Assembly (NCBI RefSeq): GCF_052857255.1
Contig: NW_027526645.1
Span: 1 to 64,000, forward strand
DNA length: 64,000 bases
Direction: 5' to 3'
From: Amblyomma americanum
Taxonomy: Eukaryota > Arthropoda > Arachnida > Ixodida > Ixodidae
Position 1 is the stretch's first letter, and each line of letters starts with the position of its first letter. A model generated the notes under the pieces. The model had not been told where the DNA came from. It ran no database searches and was given only the letters and a program-made list of their open reading frames with translations. Below are positions 22,446 to 32,689 of this stretch, piece by piece. A program made the translations under genes and the position numbers.

Positions 22446-22600
22446 ATCCGCCCATCTAAAAAAGGTTAGATGGGCGGATGAGATTAAGAAGTTTGCAGGC
22501 AAAGGGTGGATGCAGCTGGCAAAGGATAGAGTTAATTGGAGAGACATGGGAGAGGCCTTTGCCCTGCAGTGGGTGTAGTAGGGCTGATGATGATGATGAT
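22446..22600 (+). mobile_element. RTE-type LINE 3' end with a small inverted start
   Basis: atccgcccatctaa (22446-22459) is the exact reverse complement of ttagatgggcggat (22466-22479), which opens a plus-strand RTE tail: gagattaagaagtttgc, gagagacatgggagaggcc, ctgcagtgggtgtag and a terminal (TGA)n at 22586-22600. The RTE tail recurs near 48900-49035. The inverted start fits twin priming. Confidence 0.75.
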
Positions 22601-24930
22601 GAAAGGGCTGTGTGAAAAGGCTACAATGCGCACATATTTTCGGACCGGTTATTCTTCAACGTCCACCAATGATTTTTTCATCACGCCTGCCACTAAAAGC
22701 ATTTTACAGCTACACTGATCATTGAATAGGCAGTTTTCTCGTTGGGGAAGCCGCATCACTCCTCCATTTAAGCGAATACGAGCCCATGTAGCCTGTTACT
22801 GTCAGCGGCTTTTTGAGCTTGTAACACACCATTGCGAGGCGATTGCACTGACTGTCCAGCCTTGGGGTACGATGTGTTCATTCTGCTTTTGATTCCAACG
22901 CGATTAACCCCCCGCCACCGTGCCATGTCGCTTGGTCTGGTGTTGCACATTCCGCTGCAGCGAACGCGAGTCGATGTCGTATCGACCAGAGTAGTACATC
23001 GGATGTCGAGCCCTGACGCGTACTCATGCAGCGTCAGAGACCGACTGGCGCGCGCTACCGGCAACCAAGGCGGGCGGTTAGCTCAGCTCGACAGCCGGTG
23101 TAATCATCTCGCATAGGTGTGTTCAAAGCTCACTAAGCCACATCATGAAACTATATCGACGCGTATACGCGCAGCACATAATGCAACGCTAAACAGGCCA
23201 AGCGGCGTGCGCTATCGGCAAACCGCTGCGAGCGGATAATGAAAAACATGCGTGCAGGCAGCAGCGCACAACCACGCCGAGCAACGACTTTTGGTTATTT
23301 TCACGGCGTTCGCGTCGAAACAATTACATTATGAACACAGACAAGCCAGGTATTTAGTGACTCATTGTAGAGTGCATTTTGCCAAATCAGAAATAACCGT
23401 GCACAATGTCGACGGATAACAAACGCGACAGCGCCTCAGCCCTTCCATTATCTTAGTGCTAGCTGGTTAATTTGCGCGGAGGCAAATTGCGCGCATTACG
23501 GGACTTACCTGAAAACGAAGACTCGGCGCCTTCCAGTTTCCTTTCTTCTCTTGTAATGCGGTTCCAGCAAGATAAAAGACGCAGCGGCTTCCATTCTTGA
23601 AGTCCAACGTAGTACTACAGTAAAGACAAAAAGCCAGCAGGCTTCCCGGCGCGGTCACTTTTTCATGAAGTACACGAAGGGCTGGAAGTTGTTCTACAAG
23701 CGGCGCCGAAAACTACGATCGCCAGACAACCCAAACACGAGTTTGCAGCAGCGATTTTGAAATCAATAACACAAAATCATCTCCGAACGTCAGAACACAA
23801 ACGGCAGCACGGACGGCGTGGTCACGCAGTACCCGGATGACTCTTGTCCTGCCACGTGACCCGCCAGCCTGCGCGCTTGATTTGAACGACGTAAGTGGCG
23901 TTAGGAGGTCCGCGAGGCCTCGGGCGCAGGGTACATGTTGCAGTAGGTGTGCTGCATATCGGTCTCTCAATTGGTGGGCTGAATATTGGTCTCTCAAGGC
24001 ATTTTAGCATCATGTATATTTATACACCATGCACCAATCAAGATGATGCCATCAGACCAGGTGTTTCAGAGAAGACTAAAAAAATTCAAATATAGCAGCG
24101 GCGAAAACAGGTAGATGTCAGCCACGTCGAGCACAGGCACACGCGGCGGTAGCAATAGACTGTGTGTTTTCCTCATGCTAGCAAAAAAAAAAAGACAAAA
24201 CTGTGGGATGTCCGTGAGCGTTTTGCGATGCTCGCGAGAAGTGACCATGTAGGTGCCTTATTTTCTGAGCCGGTGCCGCGCGTCCAAATGTAACGTCGTC
24301 GTCAAGCGCTCCGATGCCTACAACGCTGGTAAATTGGTTGCATATTTCTGAATGCTCCATTAAAAAATATGTTTAGTATTGTTTAGATATATTACGAGTA
24401 TATTCCTGAATACTCCATTAAAATATCTTTCAAGACGATGTCGTTGTCTTGCATAACAAGTTGATAAAGCAGCCATAAAACCACAAATCGATGCATATCA
24501 GCCTACTCGGACAATAGAGCGGTTTGAACGCGTAATTTGTTGCCACTTAATGTGCAAGTGCACACGCGCCCGTGACACACGCATCAAACGAAAGCGGAGT
24601 AAAGACAAACGTACAATTTCTATTGCAGGAAATGAGGGGGTACGAACGTGCCTCTGCTACACCACACTCGCGGAACGTGACGCGAAAGAGATGCTGTCGA
24701 GTTTACAGCGCAATGATAACAGACGCCGAAAAAGTATTGGCACGCGGAGTCTGCGTACGCGCTTGTCGGTGACGCAAGGGCCAAAACAAAGCGCTTGCGA
24801 AAGAGCCCGCCAAGCTGCGGCAGCAGCGAACGAAGTGCTTTTCCAGGAAAACTGCAGAAGAACTAACATTCAGAAGCGCCGAGATAAAGAAGACGCAAAG
24901 AGCAAGAAGCTGTGAAAATGGTAGAAGGAA
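22601..24930. other. GC-rich DNA without a confirmed gene
   Basis: Many CpGs between 22.8 and 24.0 kb. A possible minus-strand exon ends at 23509 with a strong CAG|GTAAGT donor (see findings). A stray transposon end, accaggtgtttcagagaag, lies at 24056-24074. A 121-codon basic frame at 24550-24915 has no recognisable domain. Confidence 0.35.
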
Positions 24931-24937
24931 GGCAGAT

Positions 24938-25051
24938 TGGGCGAGTTGGTGTCCCATGGTAACAAGAAAATTCGAACAGCGCTAGACAGCAGGACCAGAA
25001 AGAGGTTACAAACATCCTCCACCTGTCTAGCGCTGTTTGAATTTTCTTGTT
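24938..25051. repeat. Solo PLE-type palindromic terminus
   Basis: It opens ttgggcgagttggt. The arms 24961-24989 and 25023-25051 are near-perfect inverted repeats containing acagcgctagacag and ctgtctagcgctgt, with a loop of about 33 bases. Confidence 0.65.
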
Positions 25052-25099
25052 GCGGTGAGAATGGGCGGCTCGACGTGCTGCCAGCGCTGCTGCTACACG

Positions 25100-25802
25100 A
25101 CTGTTTCGCCAGACGCCGTGTTTTGTTTTTTTTTCTTCCTCCACTCTTTCCCCATGACGTCAGGCAGGGTGCCTCGGGCAAGACAACAAACAGCGCGGCG
25201 GCCCCGCGAGGGGAAACGCGGGGGGAAGGGGCAGGGCAGTCCTCTCTCTTCCTTCACCTCTGCCGCCGCTGGAGACAAATCTCCACCCAGCCGCGCCGCC
25301 ATTGGTCCACATCTCACTTGCACGTGACCTGTGACGCGGCGCGAGCATCCCCTGAGCTGCCGAACACAAACAACCCGTCTGCGTCTGCCATTCCATTCTT
25401 CGCCATTACGCAGGTGTCGAGGGCTCCTTCGCCGAGAAGGTGGACTGAACGCACGCTGACGTGGGCGCTTTAAACGGGCCGTGCTGCTGGAGAGGTTTTG
25501 CGAGGCCGATGCGTCGCGTGTGGCCCAGCTTTTGCTGAGCCTTTGTTTCGGACAGTGTCCCCTTTTCGTGTGGCGGCGTCCTCCAAGTCAAGTTGCCCTC
25601 GGGACTGGTCGCCATTGCCTCGTTGTGTGTTCCTGTTCTGTGCGCCCCTTTCAAGGTGGGTCACCCCTCGATTTCTGTTTCTGACTCTTGCCGGCCTAGG
25701 GCGGCGTTTCGATACTGAGCTGCGGTACTGAATTGGGTGACTACATCACCGCTTCTGTGTGCGCAATCAACTCGGCCGCCATCTTGTTCGAACGGGCTCA
25801 TC
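25100..25802 (+). promoter_or_regulatory. Probable promoter and 5'UTR of the PNRC gene
   Basis: GC- and CpG-rich sequence directly upstream of the PNRC ATG. It holds a perfect CRE-type palindrome TGACGTCA at 25155-25162 and a CACGTG E-box at 25321-25326. No TATA box is obvious. The transcription start cannot be placed from sequence alone. Confidence 0.4.
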
Positions 25803-26204
25803 ATGGCTGCCCGAGCGGGACAAGTCGCCTGTCCGGTCGCCCAGGGACCTTCGCCACGTCGTCGTGAACGGCCGCCGGCTGGCAGTGCACCAGCGGTCAG
25901 CGCCACTCAGGCTATGCCGCAAAAGAAAGCCCCTCGCAAGAAGACGCCAAAGGCTGCGTCCCCGCCGGCTACCAAGAACGCTGGTCGGCACCGCAAGAGC
26001 GCTTCATCATCGCCTCCCTTGGGGCGCCCTGCGGGAAGCGGCAACTACGCTGGGCCGAAGTTCAGCGAGCCGCCTTCGCCGGGTGCTCTTCCCCGGCCGC
26101 CGGTCCAGTGGATGTCTTGCGGCGCCCAGCAAGCCGCCGCCCCGTCCGAGGTCTGCCTTGAAATTGCCAACCAGCTGAAGCTGCTACTCAAAGTGAACGC
26201 TTGA
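25803..26204 (+). CDS. PNRC2: Proline-rich nuclear receptor coactivator (PNRC) family protein
   Basis: 133 residues in one exon. The start is the first in-frame ATG (MAARAGQVAC). The diagnostic core at residues 81-103 contains NYAGPKFSEPPSPGALPRPP, nearly identical to the SH3-binding proline core of vertebrate PNRC1/PNRC2 (SEPPSPS type). The C-terminus has LKLLLKV (residues 125-131), matching the LKTLLKV end and an LxxLL nuclear-receptor box. A basic segment, KKAPRKKTPK (41-50), could be a nuclear signal. Vertebrate PNRC2 bridges UPF1 and DCP1A in mRNA decapping and nonsense-mediated decay and also coactivates nuclear receptors; the same role here is inference. The length is close to PNRC2 (about 139). 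Paralogue 1 versus 2 cannot be separated, so the symbol is by resemblance. Confidence 0.85.
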   Translation: MAARAGQVACPVAQGPSPRRRERPPAGSAPAVSATQAMPQKKAPRKKTPKAASPPATKNAGRHRKSASSSPPLGRPAGSGNYAGPKFSEPPSPGALPRPPVQWMSCGAQQAAAPSEVCLEIANQLKLLLKVNA

Positions 26205-27715
26205 GGTGGAAGATTCGGCAGACCGGGGTGGGGTGGGTTTGGGGTGGGGGTGGGGGGGACTTTTCGTGGAGTGCTGACAGACTTGCCGCTGAACCGAGCC
26301 TTGGCGCTGCCACCCTTTGTTTTTGTTTGAATGTGGTTCTCGAGTACCTGGCGCAGACATTCCTGCGCTAACTCGCCGGTGGACCTTGCTGGCAGGTCGT
26401 ATTACTAAGTATGGGTCTAGTCAAGAGGAACCTAGTTTTTTACGGAATGACCATCCTGCTTCCGACGAGGCAATCTTTTTGCATGCTCGCCGGTCGTGTG
26501 CATCTTTTGCCAGGGGATGTGATATTATTTTTATTGCCCCTGGCCACTCGGGAAAGCAGTTAGACTGCCAGATTGCACGGGTGGATGGATTTGTAAAAAT
26601 TGGATCACTGATCATTTGACGGTCGCAACATTCCGCGTCATTTTGCATGATTGTATAAAAAAATTCATATGTCGACAATGCCCAAAGAGCGCGTCTGCTC
26701 GGCTACGCCGCGTCATTTTGCATGACTGTGTAAAAGAATTCATATGTGGACAATGCCCAAAGAGCGCGTCTGCTCGGCTACGCATTGCCAGCCTAGTAAT
26801 TCCTCGACGTTCGGTAATCGCCGGTAGTCTCGTTGGAGACACATTCCATGGCTCATCCATATGGTGCTGACGGAGTTGTACTTTGTGGACACTCGCTGTG
26901 GCAAAGGAACTCGTTATTTCAAAGCAGTTTTGCTAGCGCGCGTGCATGTTCTCTACATGCCGCTGTGGACTTGGAAGTGAATAGCCGGCTTGAGTACTCT
27001 GCCAGACCAGTGTCAAGCACTGCCCTGGCATGAGTGCACCGTTTCGCGAGGAATGGCCCTTGTCCCACCCTTTGGCGCTGAAGGGCGCAGCATCATGGGG
27101 ACACTTGGCAGAGGTGACAACGCTAGCTCCAAGACTCGTTCCGGGGTATCATACGCAGCCTGCCAGCAACATCCACCGGCCGCAAGCTTTGTGAATGCTC
27201 ATGTAGCTTTGTTTTGTAGTGACACCAAGCTCCCCGTCTGCGTGTAGTCTTCGTCCTCGCAGTGTTTTTCACAACAAACAAAATGGGTTAAAAAAGACAT
27301 TTTTTTTTTTAAGCACCTAAAATTTGGCTCATCTCATGGTCAAAATTTTTCTACTCTGTCTCTTTCATTCCCCTGATATCCTTTCCCCCTTTTCCCGGGC
27401 CCCTTCGGGGGCCCACCATTGGTGCCTGGCAGACTCGCAATGCGCCACCACCCCGAGCCCTCTCATGCACACCTTGTGCACCAGGCCACCGCAAGAGTGC
27501 TTTCGAGCACGGTGGCCGAAGCAAGAAGCCGTCGGCAGAAGACGTCAAGCCAGCGCGGTAAAGGTAACTGGTATTTTGGTGAGTGCCCACATGTTTCACT
27601 CTGCCCTTTGTTTCAGAGTAGCCGACTGTCGACCTCGTTTATTCAACTGTCCGGCGACTTGCTGTTGCAGTGAATGACCCCCCGTCTACTTAAAATAAAC
27701 GCCTGCTTGCTTTGT
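26205..27715 (+). other. Probable 3'UTR of the PNRC gene
   Basis: No credible coding frame. AATAAA at 27695-27700 is followed by a T/G-rich stretch, suggesting an mRNA end near 27715. It contains a G-rich tract at 26225-26262 and a tandem duplication at 26633-26782. Length as UTR is inferred; no other gene signal is seen. Confidence 0.45.
26633..26782 (+). repeat. Tandem duplication of a 75 bp unit
   Basis: Units 26633-26707 and 26708-26782 both begin ccgcgtcattttgcatga and end gtctgctcggctacg, with only a few differences. The spacing is exactly 75 bp. Confidence 0.9.
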
Positions 27716-27796
27716 ACACGAAGGCTGGGTTGGATTGATTCCTGTGGCAGCGATCCATCGCCTGCCTTGCGGGCAAGGGCTTTTTCTCTTAATTAG

Positions 27797-27992
27797 TAAT
27801 AATAATAATTGGTTTTTGTGGAAAGGAAATGGCACGGTATACGTCTCATATATCGTGTCCGTGGTGGACACCTGAACCGCGCCGTAAGGAGGGAGGGAAA
27901 AAGAAAGGAAGAGGTGCCTTAGTGGAGGGCTCCGGAATAATTTCAACTACCTGGGGATCTTACTGACATCGCACAGCACACGGGCGCCTTTA
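27797..27992 (-). repeat. tRNA-SINE, 5'-truncated
   Basis: (AAT)n, ttggtttttgtggaaagg, the ggacacctgaaccgcgcc block and the start of the body to gcacacgggcgcc; the head is missing. Confidence 0.75.
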
Positions 27993-27999
27993 CCACTAC

Positions 28000-28680
28000 G
28001 ACTTTGCGCCGTTGGAGCTTCCTATTAACGCATCTATTGCTGTCCCCTCACCTCTTTCATTTCCCTTCTTCATACTGCCTTCTATCCTGAAGTTCCGCTG
28101 CCCCAGCTCAGGTGCTGCCGATGGCAGATGCCGGGGTGAGCAAAAATCTAACTTCCTTTTATTATATTTTTGATTAAACGCACACTACTTACAAATGAGT
28201 TGCACAGTGGCGCGGTACTGAAACGCAGCAAGTGTGCCGGTATCTGCGTCGGGGTGTTTCTACCAAAGCTTCCATCCCAGTTGAAATGATGGTGTGGAGG
28301 TGGAACATACTAGGAACAGTGATTATTCATGGTTTTTTCAAATTTCTGTGCCTCTACATTTCGTGTTGAATTTTGGCCCCGATTTGCTGTGCGCAGACTG
28401 CGCTTGTACTGCTAACGCAAATTACATTAAGCTGCGATTATACAGGGACTTGCGTTTTTATGTGCCGGATTTTAAAAAAATTCCTGTGCTCAAAGTACTG
28501 GCCGAATCGAGAGCAAGCACCGCTCACAAGGTAGAATATCATTGCCTATGTTGCTTGAGATCTAAATAAATATCGGTACTTGCCTGTATTTGGTGGAATT
28601 AGCGAGAAACTGTTCTCGGCTACGAGTACAGTTATTGCAGACGCGAGCCAAGCAGCCGGTCTCACAGGCTGCTTGGTTCG
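28000..28680. other. No recognised gene
   Basis: A 91-codon frame at 28294-28569 has no recognisable domain, and AAATAAATA lies just downstream. There is too little to call a gene. Confidence 0.35.
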
Positions 28681-28689
28681 CGTCTGCGA

Positions 28690-28768
28690 AAACTATTCGA
28701 ACCCGGGAACTCCGGATCAGTAGCCGAGCGCCCTAAGCACTGAGCCACCTCGGCGGTGTGTCTGTTCT
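28690..28768 (-). repeat. tRNA-SINE head fragment
   Basis: Reverse-oriented tRNA head: ttcgaacccgggaactccgg through to ctgagccacctcggcggtg. No body is attached. Confidence 0.7.
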
Positions 28769-28782
28769 CGGCTACGAGTAGT

Positions 28783-29036
28783 AATAATTGGTTTTTGGGG
28801 AAAGGATAGTTTATGGGGTTTTAACGTCCCAAAGCGACTCAGGCTATGAGAGACGCCGTAGTGAAGGTCTCCGGAAATTTCGACCACCTGGGGTTCTTCA
28901 ACGTGCACTGACATCGCACAGTACACGGGCCTCTAGAATTTCGCCTCCATCGAAATTCGACCGCCGCGGCCGGGAGCGAACCCGCGTCATTCGTGCCAGC
29001 AGCCGAGCGCCGTAACCACTCGGCCACCGCGGCGTC
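28783..29036 (-). repeat. Type B tRNA-SINE, nearly complete
   Basis: Reverse orientation, with aataattggtttttgggg, a body containing tttaacgtcccaaagcgact and ctccggaaatttcgacc, then a tRNA-like head with gagcgaacccgcg and cactcggccaccgcggc. It shares the junction region but not the 3' third with the main SINE, so it is a separate subfamily. Confidence 0.7.
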
Positions 29037-29039
29037 TTT

Positions 29040-29425
29040 TTTTGAGGAAAGGAAATGGCGCAGTATCTTCCTCATATATCGTTGGACACCTGAACCGCGC
29101 CGTAAGGGAAGGGATAGAGGGAGTGAAAGAAGAGGAGGTGCCGTAGTGTAGGGCTCCGGAATAATTTCGGCCACCTGGGGATCTTTGACGTGCACTGACA
29201 TCGCACAGCACACGGGAGGCAAAACGCTAGGGCGCCCATGTGCTGTGCGATGTCAGTGCACGTTAAAGATCCCCAGGTGGTCGAAATTATTCCGGAGCCC
29301 TACACTACGGCACCTCCTCTTCTTTCACCCCTCCTTTATCCCTTCCCTAACGGCGAGGTTCAGGTGTCCGCCGACATATCAGATACTGCGCCATTTCCTT
29401 TCACCAAAAACCAATTGTTATTAGC
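29040..29425. repeat. Fold-back pair of SINE bodies
   Basis: A minus-oriented body (29040-29217) is joined head-to-head to a plus-oriented body (29221-29425). Both arms contain the tgtgctgtgcgatgtcagtg block and the gcgcggttcagg/ctgaaccgcgc block. No tRNA head remains between them. Confidence 0.8.
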
Positions 29426-29729
29426 CGAGAACAGTCGGCGTCCTCGATAGTAAATTTACTACGCGCGCTATGAAAAGTGGCTGCGAAATGGGAATTCAGT
29501 TCGAACGCTGACACGTACAGCACTGCAGAAATGCGTTTCATCAAAATCTAATGAAACGGATTTCTCCTCATATAGAAAGATATTTTCGAGTGTGAAAAGC
29601 GTGCTCTCCCCTTTCCTCATAGCGTCTTCGTGCCTTCCTGTTCAAAACACAATTCTGCTGCGGCATCTGGGTTTTCACGCCGGCGGGCGTGTAGCCATGG
29701 GAACCACTCTGAGGGTGGTTACCGTGGGA

Positions 29730-30470
29730 GGAGGAGGAGAAAAAAAACTTTATTTTGGCCAGCACTAAGCCCTAGAGAAGAAGAGCGCTTTCTCCGCCAC
29801 GGCCCGCTGATGATCTGCCGAGTGTAGCCAAGTACTCCACGAAGGAGGGGGAAGGAAATAAGGAGAGGTAATGGCAGTGTTACATGAGTAGAGTGTGTGT
29901 TCTGTGTCTGCCTTGATCTCTGGACAGTTGGGACAGTGAGATGTGTTACGTCATCCGAAGTTGTAGAGCATTGGTGTGGTGAGGGGAACATTGCGAAGGA
30001 CATATGCTTGTTGAGTGCGGGGCTGGTTTGGGTGAAATTGTTATAACATTCTACTAGATTGTCATGTAGGTGGTTTTCCGGTAGGCTGCGTTGCATACTG
30101 TATATGGCTTTGCTGGAGTCGGTATAGATCGATGTTGATGTTAGTGATCTGGTGTTTAGTGAGTAAAGATGCTTCCTGTATGGCATATATTATCGCGTTT
30201 CTAGAGTGGTTATGTTGGGAATGTTGGCAAATGGCCCAGCTGTGGGGGTGAATACGCGTATGAGTCCACATTAGACCGTGTCGCGTCCGTGTATATAGTT
30301 ATACATGTGCTGTCTCTGCGGTGATGGTTTCCATGCGCTTGACGTCGACCGTCATGTTTTTTTTTTTTTTGTAGCAGAGGAATGTAGCATGATCCGTCTG
30401 TGACGTCTGGTGCGACACGCGCCGCCCGAATAGAGTCTCGGCTATGATAGCCCGGCGGCGGTGACACCGC
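29730..30470 (-). mobile_element. I-clade-like LINE 3' end with RNase H remnant
   Basis: On the minus strand one frame contains SIYTDSSKAIYSM, the characteristic DSxxAI segment of LINE RNase H domains, with surrounding broken frames. The 3' end at about 29735 shows ccaaaataaagtttttt after gagg repeats. There are several frameshifts, so it is not functional. Confidence 0.6.
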
Positions 30471-30911
30471 GCGCCTAGAGCGGCAGGCTGTAGATGAGCG
30501 CCAAAAAAAGCCTATGTGTGGAAAGTCACTCTCGTATTCTCCACGTCAATATAACGTGAAATAAAAAACTACAGCTGTCGCTGAATCTCGCGGTACACAG
30601 TGGTAATTACCATCCTGTGATTTTTTTAGACACCCAAAGAAACTACATGCCATTATATCAACTTTGAACGCCTACAAGAACTGCAGCTGGAAGCTGGACT
30701 TTCCATGCTTTGCGTGCTCCTTCCACTTACGCATCGCGCAGCGTTGCAGGTGGCATCCGCACTAATAATCGCACCCTGGTGATGACGTCGGCACATGGCA
30801 TGGTTTCGGGAGGCTGAAGCTAACGTGATTGCTACGACCAATGAGCAAGCCAGAGAACGCAGAACTATGACAGTAGTGTGTTTAGGGAATTTTGAGAAGC
30901 AGGTCAATCGG

Positions 30912-30913
<2 letters not shown>

Positions 30914-30990
<77 letters not shown>
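30914..30990. repeat. (AT)n microsatellite
   Basis: About 77 bp of uninterrupted AT dinucleotide. Confidence 0.95.
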
Positions 30991-30991
<1 letters not shown>

Positions 30992-30993
<2 letters not shown>

Positions 30994-31062
30994 AACGAAA
31001 ACAGTGATTTAAATAAATCACTGTTTTCGTTCGTGTCTATTTAAATCACTGTTTTTTTTCGT
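30992..31062. repeat. Short palindrome plus an extra direct copy
   Basis: 30992-31012 and 31013-31033 are inverted repeats (cgaacgaaaacagtgattta against taaatcactgttttcgttcg). A third copy, tatttaaatcactgtttt, follows at 31037. The block directly abuts the AT microsatellite. Confidence 0.7.
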
Positions 31063-31132
31063 GTGTCCCTGTTCTGCATGACATATTTCTGGATCCGGGA
31101 AGACTTGACTTACATACATGCACACGCACACA

Positions 31133-31890
31133 TACAGGGTGTTCCTTATCTGTCTCTGGGCTGCAAAAAATTCTGCGCAAACCACTGATCTATTTTGGCT
31201 CAAGCACTGAGCGCAAGGTAGGTTATGATAATTTGTTTTTCGGTAAATAACTTAATATCCGAACTTGCCTGGACTGCCCGGAATCGATGGAAATCTGGAG
31301 CCGTCTGCGCGCAGAATTTTTTTTCATCAAGGCGAGCGTTTGCCCCGCCGCGGTGGCTCAGTGGTTAGGGCGCTCGACTACTGATCCGGAGTTCCCGGGT
31401 TCGAACCCGACCGCGGCGGCTGCGTTTTTATGGATGAAAAACGCTAAGGCGCCCGTGTGCTGTGCGATGTCAGTGCACGTTAAAGATCCCCAGGTGGTCG
31501 ATACTATTCCAGAGCCCTCCACTACGGCACCTCTTCCTTTCTTCTTTCACTCCCTCCTTTACACTTCCCTTACGGCGCGGTTCAGGTGTCCGACGATATA
31601 TGAGACAGATAATGCGCCATTTCCTTTCCCCCAAAAACCAATTATTATTATTATCAAGGCGAGCGAGATAGCCGATTTGAGAGGCTGTGCCATCTGGCGA
31701 ACTGCGATGCAACCAATATTCCAGCTCAGAGCTCGGGTAGGTCTCGCAGTACCCCAGATGGAGCAACCTGTCAAATCTGCTGCTCCGATCGCCTGGACGA
31801 AAATTCTCCGCGCAGATGGCTGCAATTTTTCGCCCATTCCGGACAATGGAGGCAAGTTCTGATGTTTAAATTCTTTACTGAACCACGTAA
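31133..31890. mobile_element. TACAGGGT-ended hairpin transposon split by a SINE
   Basis: It starts tacagggtgttcc. The segment 31261-31338 (aacttgcctggactgcccgg ... gcgcgcagaatttt) is the imperfect reverse complement of about 31790-31862 (aaaattctccgcgcagatgg ... gacaatggaggcaagttc), so the element was a long hairpin. A SINE was inserted between the arms. The outer right terminus is not seen. Confidence 0.6.
31340..31652 (+). repeat. Full-length tRNA-SINE with 13 bp target-site duplication
   Basis: Complete head (gccgcggtggctcagtgg, ggttcgaaccc), body and (ATT)n tail. It is flanked by atcaaggcgagcg at 31326-31338 and 31653-31665. It lies inside the hairpin transposon. Confidence 0.9.
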
Positions 31891-32144
31891 ACTACCATAA
31901 GCTACCCTATGGTCTGTGCTTGAGCCCAAACCGGCAAGTAGTGTGTGCGCATGTGCGTGCGTGCAAAGTTATGTACCCTTTCAACAAGAAGCAGATTCCT
32001 TGCTCGTTACACAGCGAGGGCCCGCTTGTCCCCTGTACCAGCAGTGCGATCTATCAGGTTCCGTTTTAACGCGACAGCATTAAGAAGCTCGTGTCGCAGA
32101 AAAGCCGGTGTCGTCGGCGTCTTTGGCCGTGAGCGGAAAATGGC

Positions 32145-32410
32145 GCATCTCAGTGGACACCTGAACCGCGCCGTAAGGGAAGGGATTTTAACGCGACAGC
32201 GTTAAGGATTGAGTGATTGATCGATTTATTTATTGATCGATTGATTGATTGATCGAGCAATTTTTCCTTACGGCGCGATCCGTGTGTCCAGCGAAAAATG
32301 TGAGACAGGCGTCATTTCCTTCCCTTAAAACCAATTGTTCATTTCATTTTCCTTCCCTTACGGCCCGGTTCGGGTGGCCGCCGAGATATGTGTGACAGGC
32401 GTCCTTTCCT
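32145..32410. repeat. Cluster of SINE 3' fragments
   Basis: aaaatggcgcatctcagtgg and acctgaaccgcgccgtaagg (reverse orientation) are followed by two diverged plus-oriented pieces: ccttacggcgcgatccgtgt through cccttaaaaccaattg, and cttacggcccggttcggg through cctttcctta. A TTGA-rich short repeat (32205-32260) sits between them. Confidence 0.55.
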
Positions 32411-32689
32411 TAAATTGTCCAACGGGCCACGCGTCGCGCCGAACGGGCGATGGCGTTCCGTGTACTCTCGCCAACGCTGCTACACGCTGAGGCTTAAGCG
32501 TCCTCCAATTTTATTGTGGGAATGTGTACATATATAGGACCAACTGGCCAATGATTGCACACCCCGATTCCAAAACTGCATTGGGACAGAAACGCTAACC
32601 AAAGGGCTGGACAGCTGCTGAAATGACGCGGGTAGGAATTGAAAAAAAAAAAAATATCAAGGAAAGTCGTACTTCGATGAGGTACAGTG

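Noticed and set aside
24550..24915. 121-codon basic frame with ATG start
   Set aside because: No recognisable motif; it lies in CpG-rich DNA where long chance frames are common, and there is no visible splice or polyadenylation context. Left as undetermined.
25037..25473. Overlapping long frames in the GC-rich PNRC upstream region
   Set aside because: Frames are open on both strands in several phases, as expected from GC content; none has a domain.
28294..28569. 91-codon frame followed by an AATAAA-like signal
   Set aside because: No homology I recognise; the composition is unremarkable and there is no second supporting signal.
30653..31021. 122-codon minus-strand frame with Tyr-Ile repeats
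   Set aside because: It runs through the AT microsatellite and has no domain outside it.
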